Positions 1 through 5,481 of a stretch of 7,188 nt of DNA are shown here, piece after piece. The stretch comes from Rhodobacterales bacterium CG2_30_65_12 (GTDB taxonomy: Bacteria; Pseudomonadota; Alphaproteobacteria; Rhodobacterales; Rhodobacteraceae). The first letter of the stretch is position 1; each line of letters begins with the position of its first letter. Where the stretch lies: contig MNZL01000038.1 of the NCBI GenBank assembly GCA_001873585.1, positions 1 through 7,188 of the forward strand, given 5' to 3'. The position numbers were made by a program, and so were the translations under genes. A model generated the notes under the pieces. It saw nothing but the letters and a program-made list of their open reading frames with translations. It did no database searches and was not told where the DNA came from.

Positions 1-219
1 AAGGCCATCGGACGTTGGACGGTCCAGATCGTCAAGCGCTCCGATACCGCCGAAGGGTTTGAAATCCTGCCCCGCCGATGGGTCGTGGAACGCACTCTCG
101 CGTGGCTGGGGAGATGCCGCCGCCTGTCAAAGGACTGGGAAAAATCCATCGCCAGCGCCGAGGCATGGGTCACCATCGCCCACATCCGACGCGTTACACG
201 CTATCTCGTAAGAACCTGA
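1..219 (+). CDS. IS5-family transposase, C-terminal fragment (cut by window edge)
   Basis: Frame 1 is open from the first base to a TGA at 217-219, giving the last 72 residues of a DDE transposase. The stretch LPRRWVVERTLAWLGRCRR (residues 23-41) is the typical IS5 C-terminal signature. Glu30, four residues after Arg26, is the expected third catalytic acid of the DDE triad, and RLSKDWEKS followed by an IRRVTRYL tail is also typical. The protein would cut and rejoin the ends of its own element. The N-terminal part, with the two catalytic aspartates, lies outside the window, so whether the gene is intact is unknown. The end beside ubiV shows no damage. Confidence 0.85.
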   Translation, partial: KAIGRWTVQIVKRSDTAEGFEILPRRWVVERTLAWLGRCRRLSKDWEKSIASAEAWVTIAHIRRVTRYLVRT

Positions 220-248
220 AAGAAATGGATTAGTTTTGAATCAGACTC
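1..248 (+). mobile_element. 3' end of an IS5-family insertion sequence
   Basis: The window opens inside an insertion sequence. Bases 1-219 encode the end of an IS5-type transposase and 220-248 are a short non-coding tail ending in gaatcagactc, which has the look and position of a terminal inverted repeat. The bases just outside (TA or TAA at 249-251) fit the short target duplication common in this family. The left end of the element is outside the window, so the inverted repeat and duplication cannot be matched here. The family assignment rests on the transposase; the exact boundary at 248 is inferred. Confidence 0.72.
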
Positions 249-329
249 TAAGGTCATGATCGCGGGCCTGCCCCAGTCGCGCATCTGATCGACGGTCGTT
301 GCGGCAACGTGTCGCCGATTTGCACCCTG
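249..329. other. Short non-coding strip between IS end and ubiV
   Basis: These 81 bases lie between the inferred IS end and the ubiV stop codon. On the minus strand the frame of ubiV stays open after its stop and reads HVAATTVDQMRDWGRPAIM before running into IS sequence. It has an internal ATG at 284-282 but no convincing ribosome binding site. This could be the start of a downstream gene cut off by the IS, or chance. No terminator-like hairpin with a T run is apparent. Confidence 0.4.
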
Positions 330-1148
330 TCAGCCCGGCGCCGCCATGTCGATCCGGCGGTAACCCGCCGCCCCGTGGTAAAACCCATTGCTCAGATCCG
401 CACGCCCACTCAGCGCTGCGAGACGGGCGTTGGCTTCGTCAACTGGCAATCTCCCGTCCAGCGCGTCCCGAAAGACGGTTGCCACGGCGACCATATCCTT
501 TGCTTGCGGCATGAGCGATAGATGGGTGACACCATCTGCCAGCAGCTGCGCGGCTTCCGGCAACAGATCGACGTAGCTCTCGGACAGAGTCTGGATGCCG
601 TTTACGCGCAGGATCGGCCGGTCGTCGCGGGTTCGAAGCGGCATCCCATCGGGATCGTCTTCGCAGATGAACTGGCAGTTGTCCTTTGTACGACCATGAG
701 CGCGAGCGTGGTAGCAGCGCGCCGAAACCGCAAGCGAGGCGCGACCGAATCCCTGCACTTCGACGCCGAGCCCCCGATCGCGCGCAGTCTGCGCGGCGAC
801 GGCGATGGCCGGGGCGGGCATTTCGGTCGGGAGGCAGACATGGGTCGCACCCTGCCCGGCCATCCACTGGATCGTCACTTCATTATAGGCGTTCATCAAC
901 GGGCCGATCCGGTGCGGGCGCTCGCGTTTCAGCATCACTTCGGCCAGCGAGGACAGGATCACCCTCTTGCCCGTGCGCTCCAGTCGCTCGATCATCTCGG
1001 GAAGATCGGCCTCATGGAACGGCGCGCGTTTGGAGCAAATCACTGCGCCCAGATAGACCTGATCGACCGGGGCCTCGTCAGCGATGCGAGCATAGAAGTC
1101 GCGACGCCTGTCGGCGGACCAGTGATAGGCGATGGGGCCGAGTGTCAT
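330..1148 (-). CDS. ubiV: UbiV-like U32 protein, anaerobic ubiquinone hydroxylation, internally shortened
   Basis: UbiV is a peptidase-U32-type [4Fe-4S] protein that works with UbiU to hydroxylate the ubiquinone ring without oxygen. The 272-residue frame starts MTLGPIAYHW and has YLGAVICSKR (Cys38), SARCYHARAHGRTKDNC (Cys145, Cys158), Cys162 and LRVNGIQTLS. The last three cysteines keep the x12, x3 spacing of E. coli UbiV (Cys180, 193, 197). The gap from Cys38 to Cys145 is 107 residues, against 141 in E. coli. The loss falls after VILSSLAEVMLKRER (about residue 77): the next residues, PHRIGPLMNAYNE, correspond to a point about 30 residues further on in homologues. The frame is otherwise clean. 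The start at 1148 lies 15 bp beyond the ubiU stop with a poor ribosome binding site, suggesting translation coupled to ubiU. Family identity is firm; activity is doubtful given the deletion and the broken partner. Confidence 0.85.
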   Translation of the reverse strand: MTLGPIAYHWSADRRRDFYARIADEAPVDQVYLGAVICSKRAPFHEADLPEMIERLERTGKRVILSSLAEVMLKRERPHRIGPLMNAYNEVTIQWMAGQGATHVCLPTEMPAPAIAVAAQTARDRGLGVEVQGFGRASLAVSARCYHARAHGRTKDNCQFICEDDPDGMPLRTRDDRPILRVNGIQTLSESYVDLLPEAAQLLADGVTHLSLMPQAKDMVAVATVFRDALDGRLPVDEANARLAALSGRADLSNGFYHGAAGYRRIDMAAPG

Positions 1149-1163
1149 TTTTTTTCACGTCGT

Positions 1164-2130
1164 TCACCGCCATTTTCTTGTCGCGAGGGCGCCTTGGGCC
1201 TGCTTCTGCCCAACGGTCAACGCGACAAGATCCGCGATGTTCGCCTGCCGCCCCGTGCGGATGTCGTCCACCGCCGCCCGGAAGGCCACGACGACGCCCC
1301 GCACATAGCTTTTCGACCGCTGCCGTCCCTCGATCTTGAAGACATGCACGCCTGCGTCGATCAGTTCCGGCAGCAGTCGTGAAAGGTTCAGGCTCACCGG
1401 CTCCTCGAAGGAATCATGGCCCTCGGGCCGGTGCCGCGCAGTGAAGCGGCCCTTGCAGATCGTGGTATAGCCCGCCTTCTCGTCCGGGCCAAAACGGTCG
1501 AGGGTGAAGCCCGCGAGGTGCGAGGGCATCGAGCCGTCAGCATCGCGGACATATTCCACATCGGAGGCGGGCGAGCCGTCGCCATCCATCTTCGTCGACT
1601 GCCCGGGCACGTCGTTCGTCAGGCTGCACCGACCCACCACCATCAGGCCGTGATTGCCGAAGATGGCGGTCTCGATCTCGCAAGGGGTCTCCTTGCGGAT
1701 CTGGCGGAGTTCGTGGATTGTCAAGATACCCGGCAGCACCACGCGTCACCCCGAAATGCTCGCAGCAATAGCGGATCGCCTCGGGGCTGGAGGCCGCTGC
1801 CTGCACAGAAAGGTGCAGGCGGATGTCCGGATGTCTGCGCGCGATGTAGTCGGCCATGCCCATGTCGGCGACGATGAAGGCATCTACACCCAGCCGCGCG
1901 CCGGTGCCCGCGGCCTGCCGCCACAGATCGTCCTTGCCCGCCGGAGGGTAGGTGTTCAGCACCGGCAGAACCTTGGTGCCGCGCGCGTGCGCACAAGCCA
2001 CCGTCTCGCCAAGTTCGTCGGGAGTGAAGTACAGGCCCGGATAGTTGCGCGCATTGGTCGCGTCCTGGACCCCGCAATAGACGGTATCGGCGTCCGCGTT
2101 GACGGCGGTGCGTAGCGCGGCGGGCGTGCC
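1164..2130 (-). pseudogene. ubiU: ubiU pseudogene: 5' end lost, frameshifted, two Fe-S cysteines missing
   Basis: UbiU is the partner of UbiV in oxygen-independent ubiquinone hydroxylation. The N-terminal part is read from about 2130 to 1741: GTPAALRTAVNADADTVY, VQDATNARNYPGLYFTPDEL and HLSVQAAASSPEAIRYC match UbiU. The first residues (MELLCPAG in E. coli), with start codon and ribosome binding site, are absent, and upstream sequence belongs to a lysR remnant. After GVTR (codon 1743-1741) homology jumps frame to VVLPGILTIHELRQI (from 1742), equal to a 2-base deletion or 1-base insertion. The C-terminal part runs to TGA at 1166-1164 and includes VGRC, TTICKGRF, EEPVSLN, KIEGRQRS and the family-like RKWR end. 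Of the four cluster cysteines known in E. coli (169, 176, 193, 232), the second and fourth are present. The first reads FGNHGLMV where FGSLCIM is found in E. coli, and the third reads GDGSPAS for GACSPA. It is almost certainly non-functional. Confidence 0.85.
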
Positions 2131-2138
2131 CGCCGTAG

Positions 2139-2610
2139 CTGAGGCAGGCCGAGCTGCTGCGCGAGATCCGCCACGGCGATCTCGACGTGCTGATCGGAGC
2201 GCTGCGCAAGCCGCCACAGGCCGACGACGTGGTGCAGGAGCCGCTGTTTGACGATCCGCTGGCAATCATCGCCGGACCCGACCATAAGCTTGCCGGCCAG
2301 ACCGGGCTGACGCTCGCCGACACCCTCGCCTACCCCTTGATCGCGCCGCCGCGCGACGCGCCGGCTGGCGCGGATCTGTTTCGCACTCTCGGGATTGGCG
2401 AAATGGATCAAACACCAGTGCGGATTATCACCTCGTCGATGGTGCTGGTGCGCGGGATGCTGGCGCGCGGCAGCTACCTCACCATTCTGTCGCCGCGCCA
2501 GGCGGCGGTGGAGATCACCCGTGGGATGATGGTGCCGCTCGACGTGCCCCTGCCCGGCTCGTCGCGGCCGATCGGCCTCACCACCCGCGGGCTGATCCAG
2601 GCGCCGCACC
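2139..2610 (+). pseudogene. LysR-type regulator remnant, effector-binding domain only
   Basis: From 2139 the plus strand reads LRQAELLREIRHGDLDVLIG, then FDDPLAIIAGPDHKLAG, YPLIAPPRDAPAG, ITSSMVLVRGMLARGSYLTI and SSRPIGLTTR. This is the second half of a LysR-type substrate-binding domain. The whole DNA-binding helix-turn-helix half and the first part of the effector domain are missing. An in-frame TAG at 2136-2138 and ubiU sequence lie immediately upstream. At the 3' end the usual short tail after IGLTTR is not recognisable from about 2590, and the frame runs on through the ATP synthase terminator and antisense to atpF, so the natural end is also lost. A GTG at 2187 could be read as a start, but no DNA-binding domain would result. 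The domain assignment is firm; its former targets cannot be inferred. Confidence 0.8.
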
Positions 2611-2621
2611 GATGCATACGA

Positions 2622-2653
2622 AAAGGCCCGGGGGCCTGCGCGCCCGGGCCTTT
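2622..2653 (-). terminator. Intrinsic terminator of the F0 ATP synthase operon
   Basis: Bases 2622-2632 (aaaggcccggg) are perfectly complementary to 2643-2653 (cccgggccttt), an 11-bp GC-rich stem with a 10-base loop. Read on the minus strand the stem ends in four T residues, the usual form of a rho-independent terminator with a short T tract. It starts 22 bases after the atpF stop codon. It is near-symmetrical, so it could also stop transcripts coming from the left, including any from the ubi/lysR remnants. Confidence 0.88.
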
Positions 2654-2675
2654 CATTCTGAGCTGCGATCTTGGC

Positions 2676-3233
2676 TCAGTGCAGCTTTGTCTCGACATCA
2701 TGGATCGCGTCGTCAATCAGCCTGTTGCCGTCGGCGGCGGTCATCTGTTTTGCGATAAGGTCCTGTGCGGCACCGATAGACACCGCAATGGCGGTATCGC
2801 GCACCTCTTTCACCGCTGCCGCTTCGGCCGATTTGATCTGCTCTTCCGCCGCCGCGATCCGGCGGACGATCGAGGCTTTCAGCTCTGCTTTCGCTGCTTC
2901 GGCGGCTTCAGCCGATTCACGCTTGGCGTGCTCAACGATATGTGCAGCCTGTTCGGCCACTTGTTTGTGCTTGCGCTCGTACGAGGCGAGGATCGTCTGC
3001 GCTTCTTCGCGCAAGGCGCGGGCCTCGTTGAGATCGGCCTTGATCCCATCGGCGCGCTTGTCGAGCATGCCGGCCACCATGCCCGGCACCTTGTAGTAGA
3101 TCAGCACGGCGATGAAGACGATGAAGGCCAACAACACGATGAACTCGGTGTTGCCGAGCGAGACGAACCGCTCCGAGGCGGCGAGCGCGGGGCTGGCCGC
3201 GAGAGCGAGGGGGAGGGTCAGAAGCTGCTTCAT
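2676..3233 (-). CDS. atpF: F0 ATP synthase subunit b
   Basis: This subunit forms the peripheral stalk that holds F1 to the membrane sector, paired with b'. The 185-residue protein starts MKQLLTLPLALAASPALAA, which looks like a cleavable signal peptide ending in an AxA site. It is followed by a membrane segment (about 30-48, FIVLLAFIVFIAVLIYYKV) and a long charged, alanine-rich coiled coil (about 55-160) with RREEA/KRESAEAAEAAKAEL-type heptads. ATG at 3233 lies only 5 bases after the atpF' stop; an AAGGGG ribosome binding site overlaps that stop, so the two are probably translationally coupled. It is the last gene of the operon, ahead of the terminator. The signal-like N-terminus precedes the true anchor, so mature b may be shorter; this is inferred. 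Confidence 0.93.
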   Translation of the reverse strand: MKQLLTLPLALAASPALAASERFVSLGNTEFIVLLAFIVFIAVLIYYKVPGMVAGMLDKRADGIKADLNEARALREEAQTILASYERKHKQVAEQAAHIVEHAKRESAEAAEAAKAELKASIVRRIAAAEEQIKSAEAAAVKEVRDTAIAVSIGAAQDLIAKQMTAADGNRLIDDAIHDVETKLH

Positions 3234-3238
3234 CTCTT

Positions 3239-3799
3239 TTACCCCTTCATCCGCGCTGTGACCGCAGCGGTGATCGCCTTGGAGTCGGCCTTGGTGCCGA
3301 ACACGCCGAGAATTTCCTTGGCGGTGTCCTTGGCCACGGCCTTCACGCTGTCGACGGCGCCGGCGCGAATTTCGCCGATGGCTGCCTCCGATTCGGCGGA
3401 CTTGGCGGCAATCTCGGCCTCAGCCGCGGCAATCGCCTTGTCGAGCCCTGCCTGAATTTCGGCCTTGGCCTCGGCGACGATTCTGCCCGCCTCGGTCCGC
3501 GCCTCGGCGAGCGCCTGGTTGTAGGCCTCTTCCGCCGCAACGGCCTTTTGCTTCAGCTCTTCGGCGGCAGCGATATCGTTGGTGATCGTGCCTTGGCGTT
3601 CGGCCAGAACCGCAGCGATGCGCGGCAGCGCCACGCGGCTGAGCACCAAGAATATCACGACGAGCGCGACGAGGAGCCAGAAGATCTGGTTCGGGAAGGT
3701 GCCGAAATCAAGTTGCGGCATGCCGCCGCTGCCGGCTTCGTGGGCCAGATCGGCCGCGCCTTGCGCTGCGTCGGCGGTCAGTTCAGTTCCGCTTGCCAT
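3239..3799 (-). CDS. atpG (atpF'): F0 ATP synthase subunit b'
   Basis: This is the second, divergent b-type stalk subunit found in photosynthetic bacteria and many alphaproteobacteria, forming a heterodimer with b. The 186 residues comprise a soluble N-terminus (1-35, MASGTELTAD to LDFGTFP), one membrane helix (about 37-57, NQIFWLLVALVVIFLVLSRV) and an alanine/glutamate-rich coiled coil (about 60-165). The motif RVALPRIAAVLAERQGTI just after the membrane helix is characteristic of b'. A strong AGGAGG ribosome binding site lies 5 bases before ATG at 3799, which fixes the start. It is separated from atpE by an 81-bp gap with a perfect hairpin, the largest spacing in the operon, and from atpF by 5 bases. 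The symbol varies between annotations (atpF2, atpG, atpX). Confidence 0.93.
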   Translation of the reverse strand: MASGTELTADAAQGAADLAHEAGSGGMPQLDFGTFPNQIFWLLVALVVIFLVLSRVALPRIAAVLAERQGTITNDIAAAEELKQKAVAAEEAYNQALAEARTEAGRIVAEAKAEIQAGLDKAIAAAEAEIAAKSAESEAAIGEIRAGAVDSVKAVAKDTAKEILGVFGTKADSKAITAAVTARMKG

Positions 3800-3828
3800 G
3801 GTGTCCTCCTGAAACCCGGATGTAACGT

Positions 3829-3856
3829 CGGTGAGACCGAGTCCCCGGTCTCACCG
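3829..3856 (-). promoter_or_regulatory. Perfect 11-bp hairpin between atpE and atpF'
   Basis: Bases 3829-3839 (cggtgagaccg) are exactly complementary to 3846-3856 (cggtctcaccg), leaving a 6-base loop. In the transcript it lies 24 bases after the atpE stop and about 29 bases before the atpF' start. No T run follows it, so it is not a standard terminator. Position and strength suggest an RNA-stability or processing element that protects the 3' end of atpE mRNA, which needs many more copies of its product than the b genes. The structure is directly visible; the role is inferred. Confidence 0.7.
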
Positions 3857-3880
3857 CGCGTAAGGATGGGCCCTGGTGGA

Positions 3881-4117
3881 TCAGACGGCAAACATCAGCA
3901 GCAGCGCAACGAGGAACGAGAAGATCCCGAGCGCTTCCGCGAAGGCGATGCCGATGAAGAGGGTCGCGGTCTGGCCGCCGGCGGCCGAGGGGTTGCGCAG
4001 CGCACCGGCGAGGAAGTTGCCGGCCACGTGGCCCACGCCGATGGCGGAAGCGCCCGATCCGATGCCAGCGAGGCCAGCGCCGATGTATTGGCCGAGTTGT
4101 GCGATATCGCCTTCCAT
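3881..4117 (-). CDS. atpE: F0 ATP synthase subunit c (c-ring proteolipid)
   Basis: This 78-residue proteolipid assembles into the rotating c-ring that carries protons through F0. It is a two-helix hairpin. Helix 1 (about 11-34) holds the small-residue motif GAGLAGIGSGASAIGVG needed for tight helix packing. The polar loop ALRNPSA (Arg41, Asn42, Pro43) contacts the central stalk. Helix 2 carries the ion-binding carboxylate Glu61 in AFAEALGIF, and there is no sodium-type extra ligand pattern around it, so it should be proton-coupled. A clear AAGGAG ribosome binding site lies 7 bases before ATG at 4117, stronger than those of atpB and atpI and consistent with high output. The length is normal for alphaproteobacteria. 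Confidence 0.96.
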   Translation of the reverse strand: MEGDIAQLGQYIGAGLAGIGSGASAIGVGHVAGNFLAGALRNPSAAGGQTATLFIGIAFAEALGIFSFLVALLLMFAV

Positions 4118-4166
4118 GATTTCTCTCCTTACGATGGAATTGCGTTGATCTTGTAGGGTCTTGCCC

Positions 4167-4925
4167 TCAATGCGAGGGATGCAGCGCGTCTTTCAGGTAG
4201 ACGACGGTGAGGATGGTGAAGACGTAAGCCTGAACCCCGGCCACGAGCATTTCCAGCCCGTAGATGGCCGTGATCGACAGAACCGCGACCGGGCTGATGG
4301 CGGCGATTGCCGCAAAGCCCGCGAACACCTTCATCACCGCGTGGCCCGCCATGATGTTGCCGCCAAGACGAATGCTGTGGCTGACCGGGCGCACGAAGTA
4401 GGAAATGAGCTCGATGATCGCCAGCACCGGCCTGAGCACCAGCGGCGCCGACGAGACCCAGAACAGGCCGAGAAAGCCGGCGCCATTCTTGACAAAACCG
4501 ATGATGGTAACGCTGAGAAACACCGTGATGGCCAGAAGCCCGGTAACGGCGATGTGCGATGTGGTGGCAAAGCTCATCGGCACAAGGCCGAGATAGTTCG
4601 ACACGAGGATGAACATGAACAGCGTGAAGATGTAGGGGAAGAACTTGATCGCGTCCTTGCCGGCCACGTCTTCGACCATCTTGTAGGTAAAGCCGTAGAG
4701 CACCTCGGCGATCGACTGCGAGCGCGATGGCACCACAGCGCGGCCACGGGTGCCAAAGATGAAGACGGCGATGATCACAAGCACGGCGATGGCGAGCCAG
4801 AGGGTGACGTTGGTTATCGTGTACCAGTGAATCGGTCCTTCGCCGCCAAACAGGGGCTCCACGATGAACTGGTCGAGCGGGTGGAATGCCAGTCCGCCCT
4901 CGCTGCCTTGCGCTTCAGTCGCCAC
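4167..4925 (-). CDS. atpB: F0 ATP synthase subunit a (GTG start)
   Basis: Subunit a forms the two proton half-channels beside the c-ring. I place the start at GTG 4925-4923, giving 252 residues beginning MATEAQGSEG, FHPLDQF. An upstream ATG at 5021 would add 32 arginine-rich residues that are out-of-frame atpI sequence. A GAGGAAG ribosome binding site lies just ahead of the GTG, and the gene overlaps the end of atpI by 11 bases. Several membrane helices are visible. The essential arginine is Arg186 in HSIRLGGNIMAGH. His195 and Glu224 (YGLEMLVAGVQAYVF) show the histidine/glutamate arrangement typical of mitochondrial and alphaproteobacterial a subunits, reversed relative to E. coli. Glu172 in IIELISYFVRP and Gln232 are also in the usual places. 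It appears intact. Confidence 0.93.
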   Translation of the reverse strand: MATEAQGSEGGLAFHPLDQFIVEPLFGGEGPIHWYTITNVTLWLAIAVLVIIAVFIFGTRGRAVVPSRSQSIAEVLYGFTYKMVEDVAGKDAIKFFPYIFTLFMFILVSNYLGLVPMSFATTSHIAVTGLLAITVFLSVTIIGFVKNGAGFLGLFWVSSAPLVLRPVLAIIELISYFVRPVSHSIRLGGNIMAGHAVMKVFAGFAAIAAISPVAVLSITAIYGLEMLVAGVQAYVFTILTVVYLKDALHPSH

Positions 4926-5280
4926 GTCTTTCTTCCTCGTCCAAGGCCGCTTTCGCAGCCTGTTGCTTCTCGATCTCCCTGGCCGAGTTGAGCATCGTCT
5001 TGATGCCCGCCGCAAAGCCAAGAAAGATGAAGATCACCAAAAACAGGGGCATCGTGCCAAAGAGGCGGTCCAACCCGTATCCCACGCCGAAGCCGATCCC
5101 GAGACCGGCCACCAGCTCGATGACCATCCGCCAGGCGAGGTTCGCCTGGGCATAATCCTTCTTCATGTGGGGCGCGTCCTCCACCTCGGTCTTCGCACGC
5201 GTCAGCCTGTCCTCAAGCGCCTGAAGGCGGTCTTTCGGAAGGTCGTCCAGCGGGTTTGCCAAAGCAGATCTGCCCCCCAT
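4915..5280 (-). CDS. atpI: AtpI, F0 assembly / c-ring accessory protein
   Basis: AtpI is a small membrane protein encoded first in many F0 operons; in other bacteria it helps c-ring assembly and has been linked to magnesium supply. The 121 residues comprise a charged N-terminal segment (1-45), two membrane helices (about 52-70, VIELVAGLGIGFGVGYGL, and 77-97, MPLFLVIFIFLGFAAGI) and a charged C-terminal tail ending EEERRGD. The WRMVIELVAGLGIGFG block is the strongest family signature. The start ATG at 5280 gives a normal length but has only a weak ribosome binding site (acagg), so initiation at this site is likely rather than certain. It is the promoter-proximal gene of the operon and overlaps atpB. 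Confidence 0.88.
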   Translation of the reverse strand: MGGRSALANPLDDLPKDRLQALEDRLTRAKTEVEDAPHMKKDYAQANLAWRMVIELVAGLGIGFGVGYGLDRLFGTMPLFLVIFIFLGFAAGIKTMLNSAREIEKQQAAKAALDEEERRGD

Positions 5281-5292
5281 ATGCCTGTCATG

Positions 5293-5352
5293 GTGCTAAG
5301 CGGCGGTTGGCGACGAGTCAACGGGGTTTAGCGCCAACAGAATTTTGTTCAA
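5293..5352 (-). promoter_or_regulatory. atpI: Candidate promoters for the atp F0 operon
   Basis: Two sigma-70-like boxes pairs can be read on the minus strand ahead of atpI. One is TTGAAC (5352-5347) with TAAACC (5330-5325), 16 bases apart. The other is TTGACT (5321-5316) with TAGCAC (5298-5293), 17 bases apart; it has a better -35 box but would leave a leader of only about 10 bases. An AT-rich tract at 5359-5377 just upstream could act as an UP element. Which, if either, is used cannot be told from sequence alone. Confidence 0.35.
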
Positions 5353-5433
5353 GCCACTGATAAAAAATAATTTTTCAAGATAGAAGGTTTGCCTGGGGTG
5401 GATGAGAGGCGGATCGCGCGGGCCGAGGCATAT

Positions 5434-5449
5434 TCAACCGATCGGTTGA
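5434..5449. promoter_or_regulatory. Perfect 16-bp palindrome, probable operator
   Basis: The sequence tcaaccgatcggttga is a perfect inverted repeat with no spacer, 32 bases before the chosen arsR start. Such short symmetric sites are typical of dimeric repressors, and its place between divergent genes suggests autoregulation by the ArsR-family protein encoded next to it. The AACCGATCGGTT core also resembles TetR-family operators, but no TetR gene is visible in the window. The palindrome is seen directly; the binding protein is inferred. Confidence 0.55.
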
Positions 5450-5481
5450 CGATCGCCGCCTGCACCTCTATCGCACAGCGC

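Noticed and set aside
522..1382. A 286-codon plus-strand open frame antisense to ubiV and ubiU
   Set aside because: Its composition is low in recognisable motifs and it mirrors the ubiV/ubiU coding frames; long antisense frames are common at this GC content.
1741..1743. A programmed ribosomal frameshift in ubiU
   Set aside because: There is no slippery run or evident stimulatory structure, the gene also lacks its start and two ligands, and other U32 proteins are not known to need frameshifting.
2187..3455. A 422-codon plus-strand open frame
   Set aside because: Only its first 135 or so codons are LysR-like. The rest crosses the atp terminator and is antisense to atpF and atpF', whose identity is certain.
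3548..4156. A plus-strand open frame over atpF' and atpE
   Set aside because: It spans the gap and the hairpin between two certain minus-strand genes and has no recognisable domain.
4161..4991. A 276-codon plus-strand open frame over atpB
   Set aside because: It is rich in His, Asp and Arg, as expected from the reverse complement of a membrane protein gene, and has no family features.
5389..5481. A longer N-terminus for the ArsR-type protein
   Set aside because: The extra 31 residues do not resemble the family and would be encoded across the operator-like palindrome; homology starts at the ATG at 5482.
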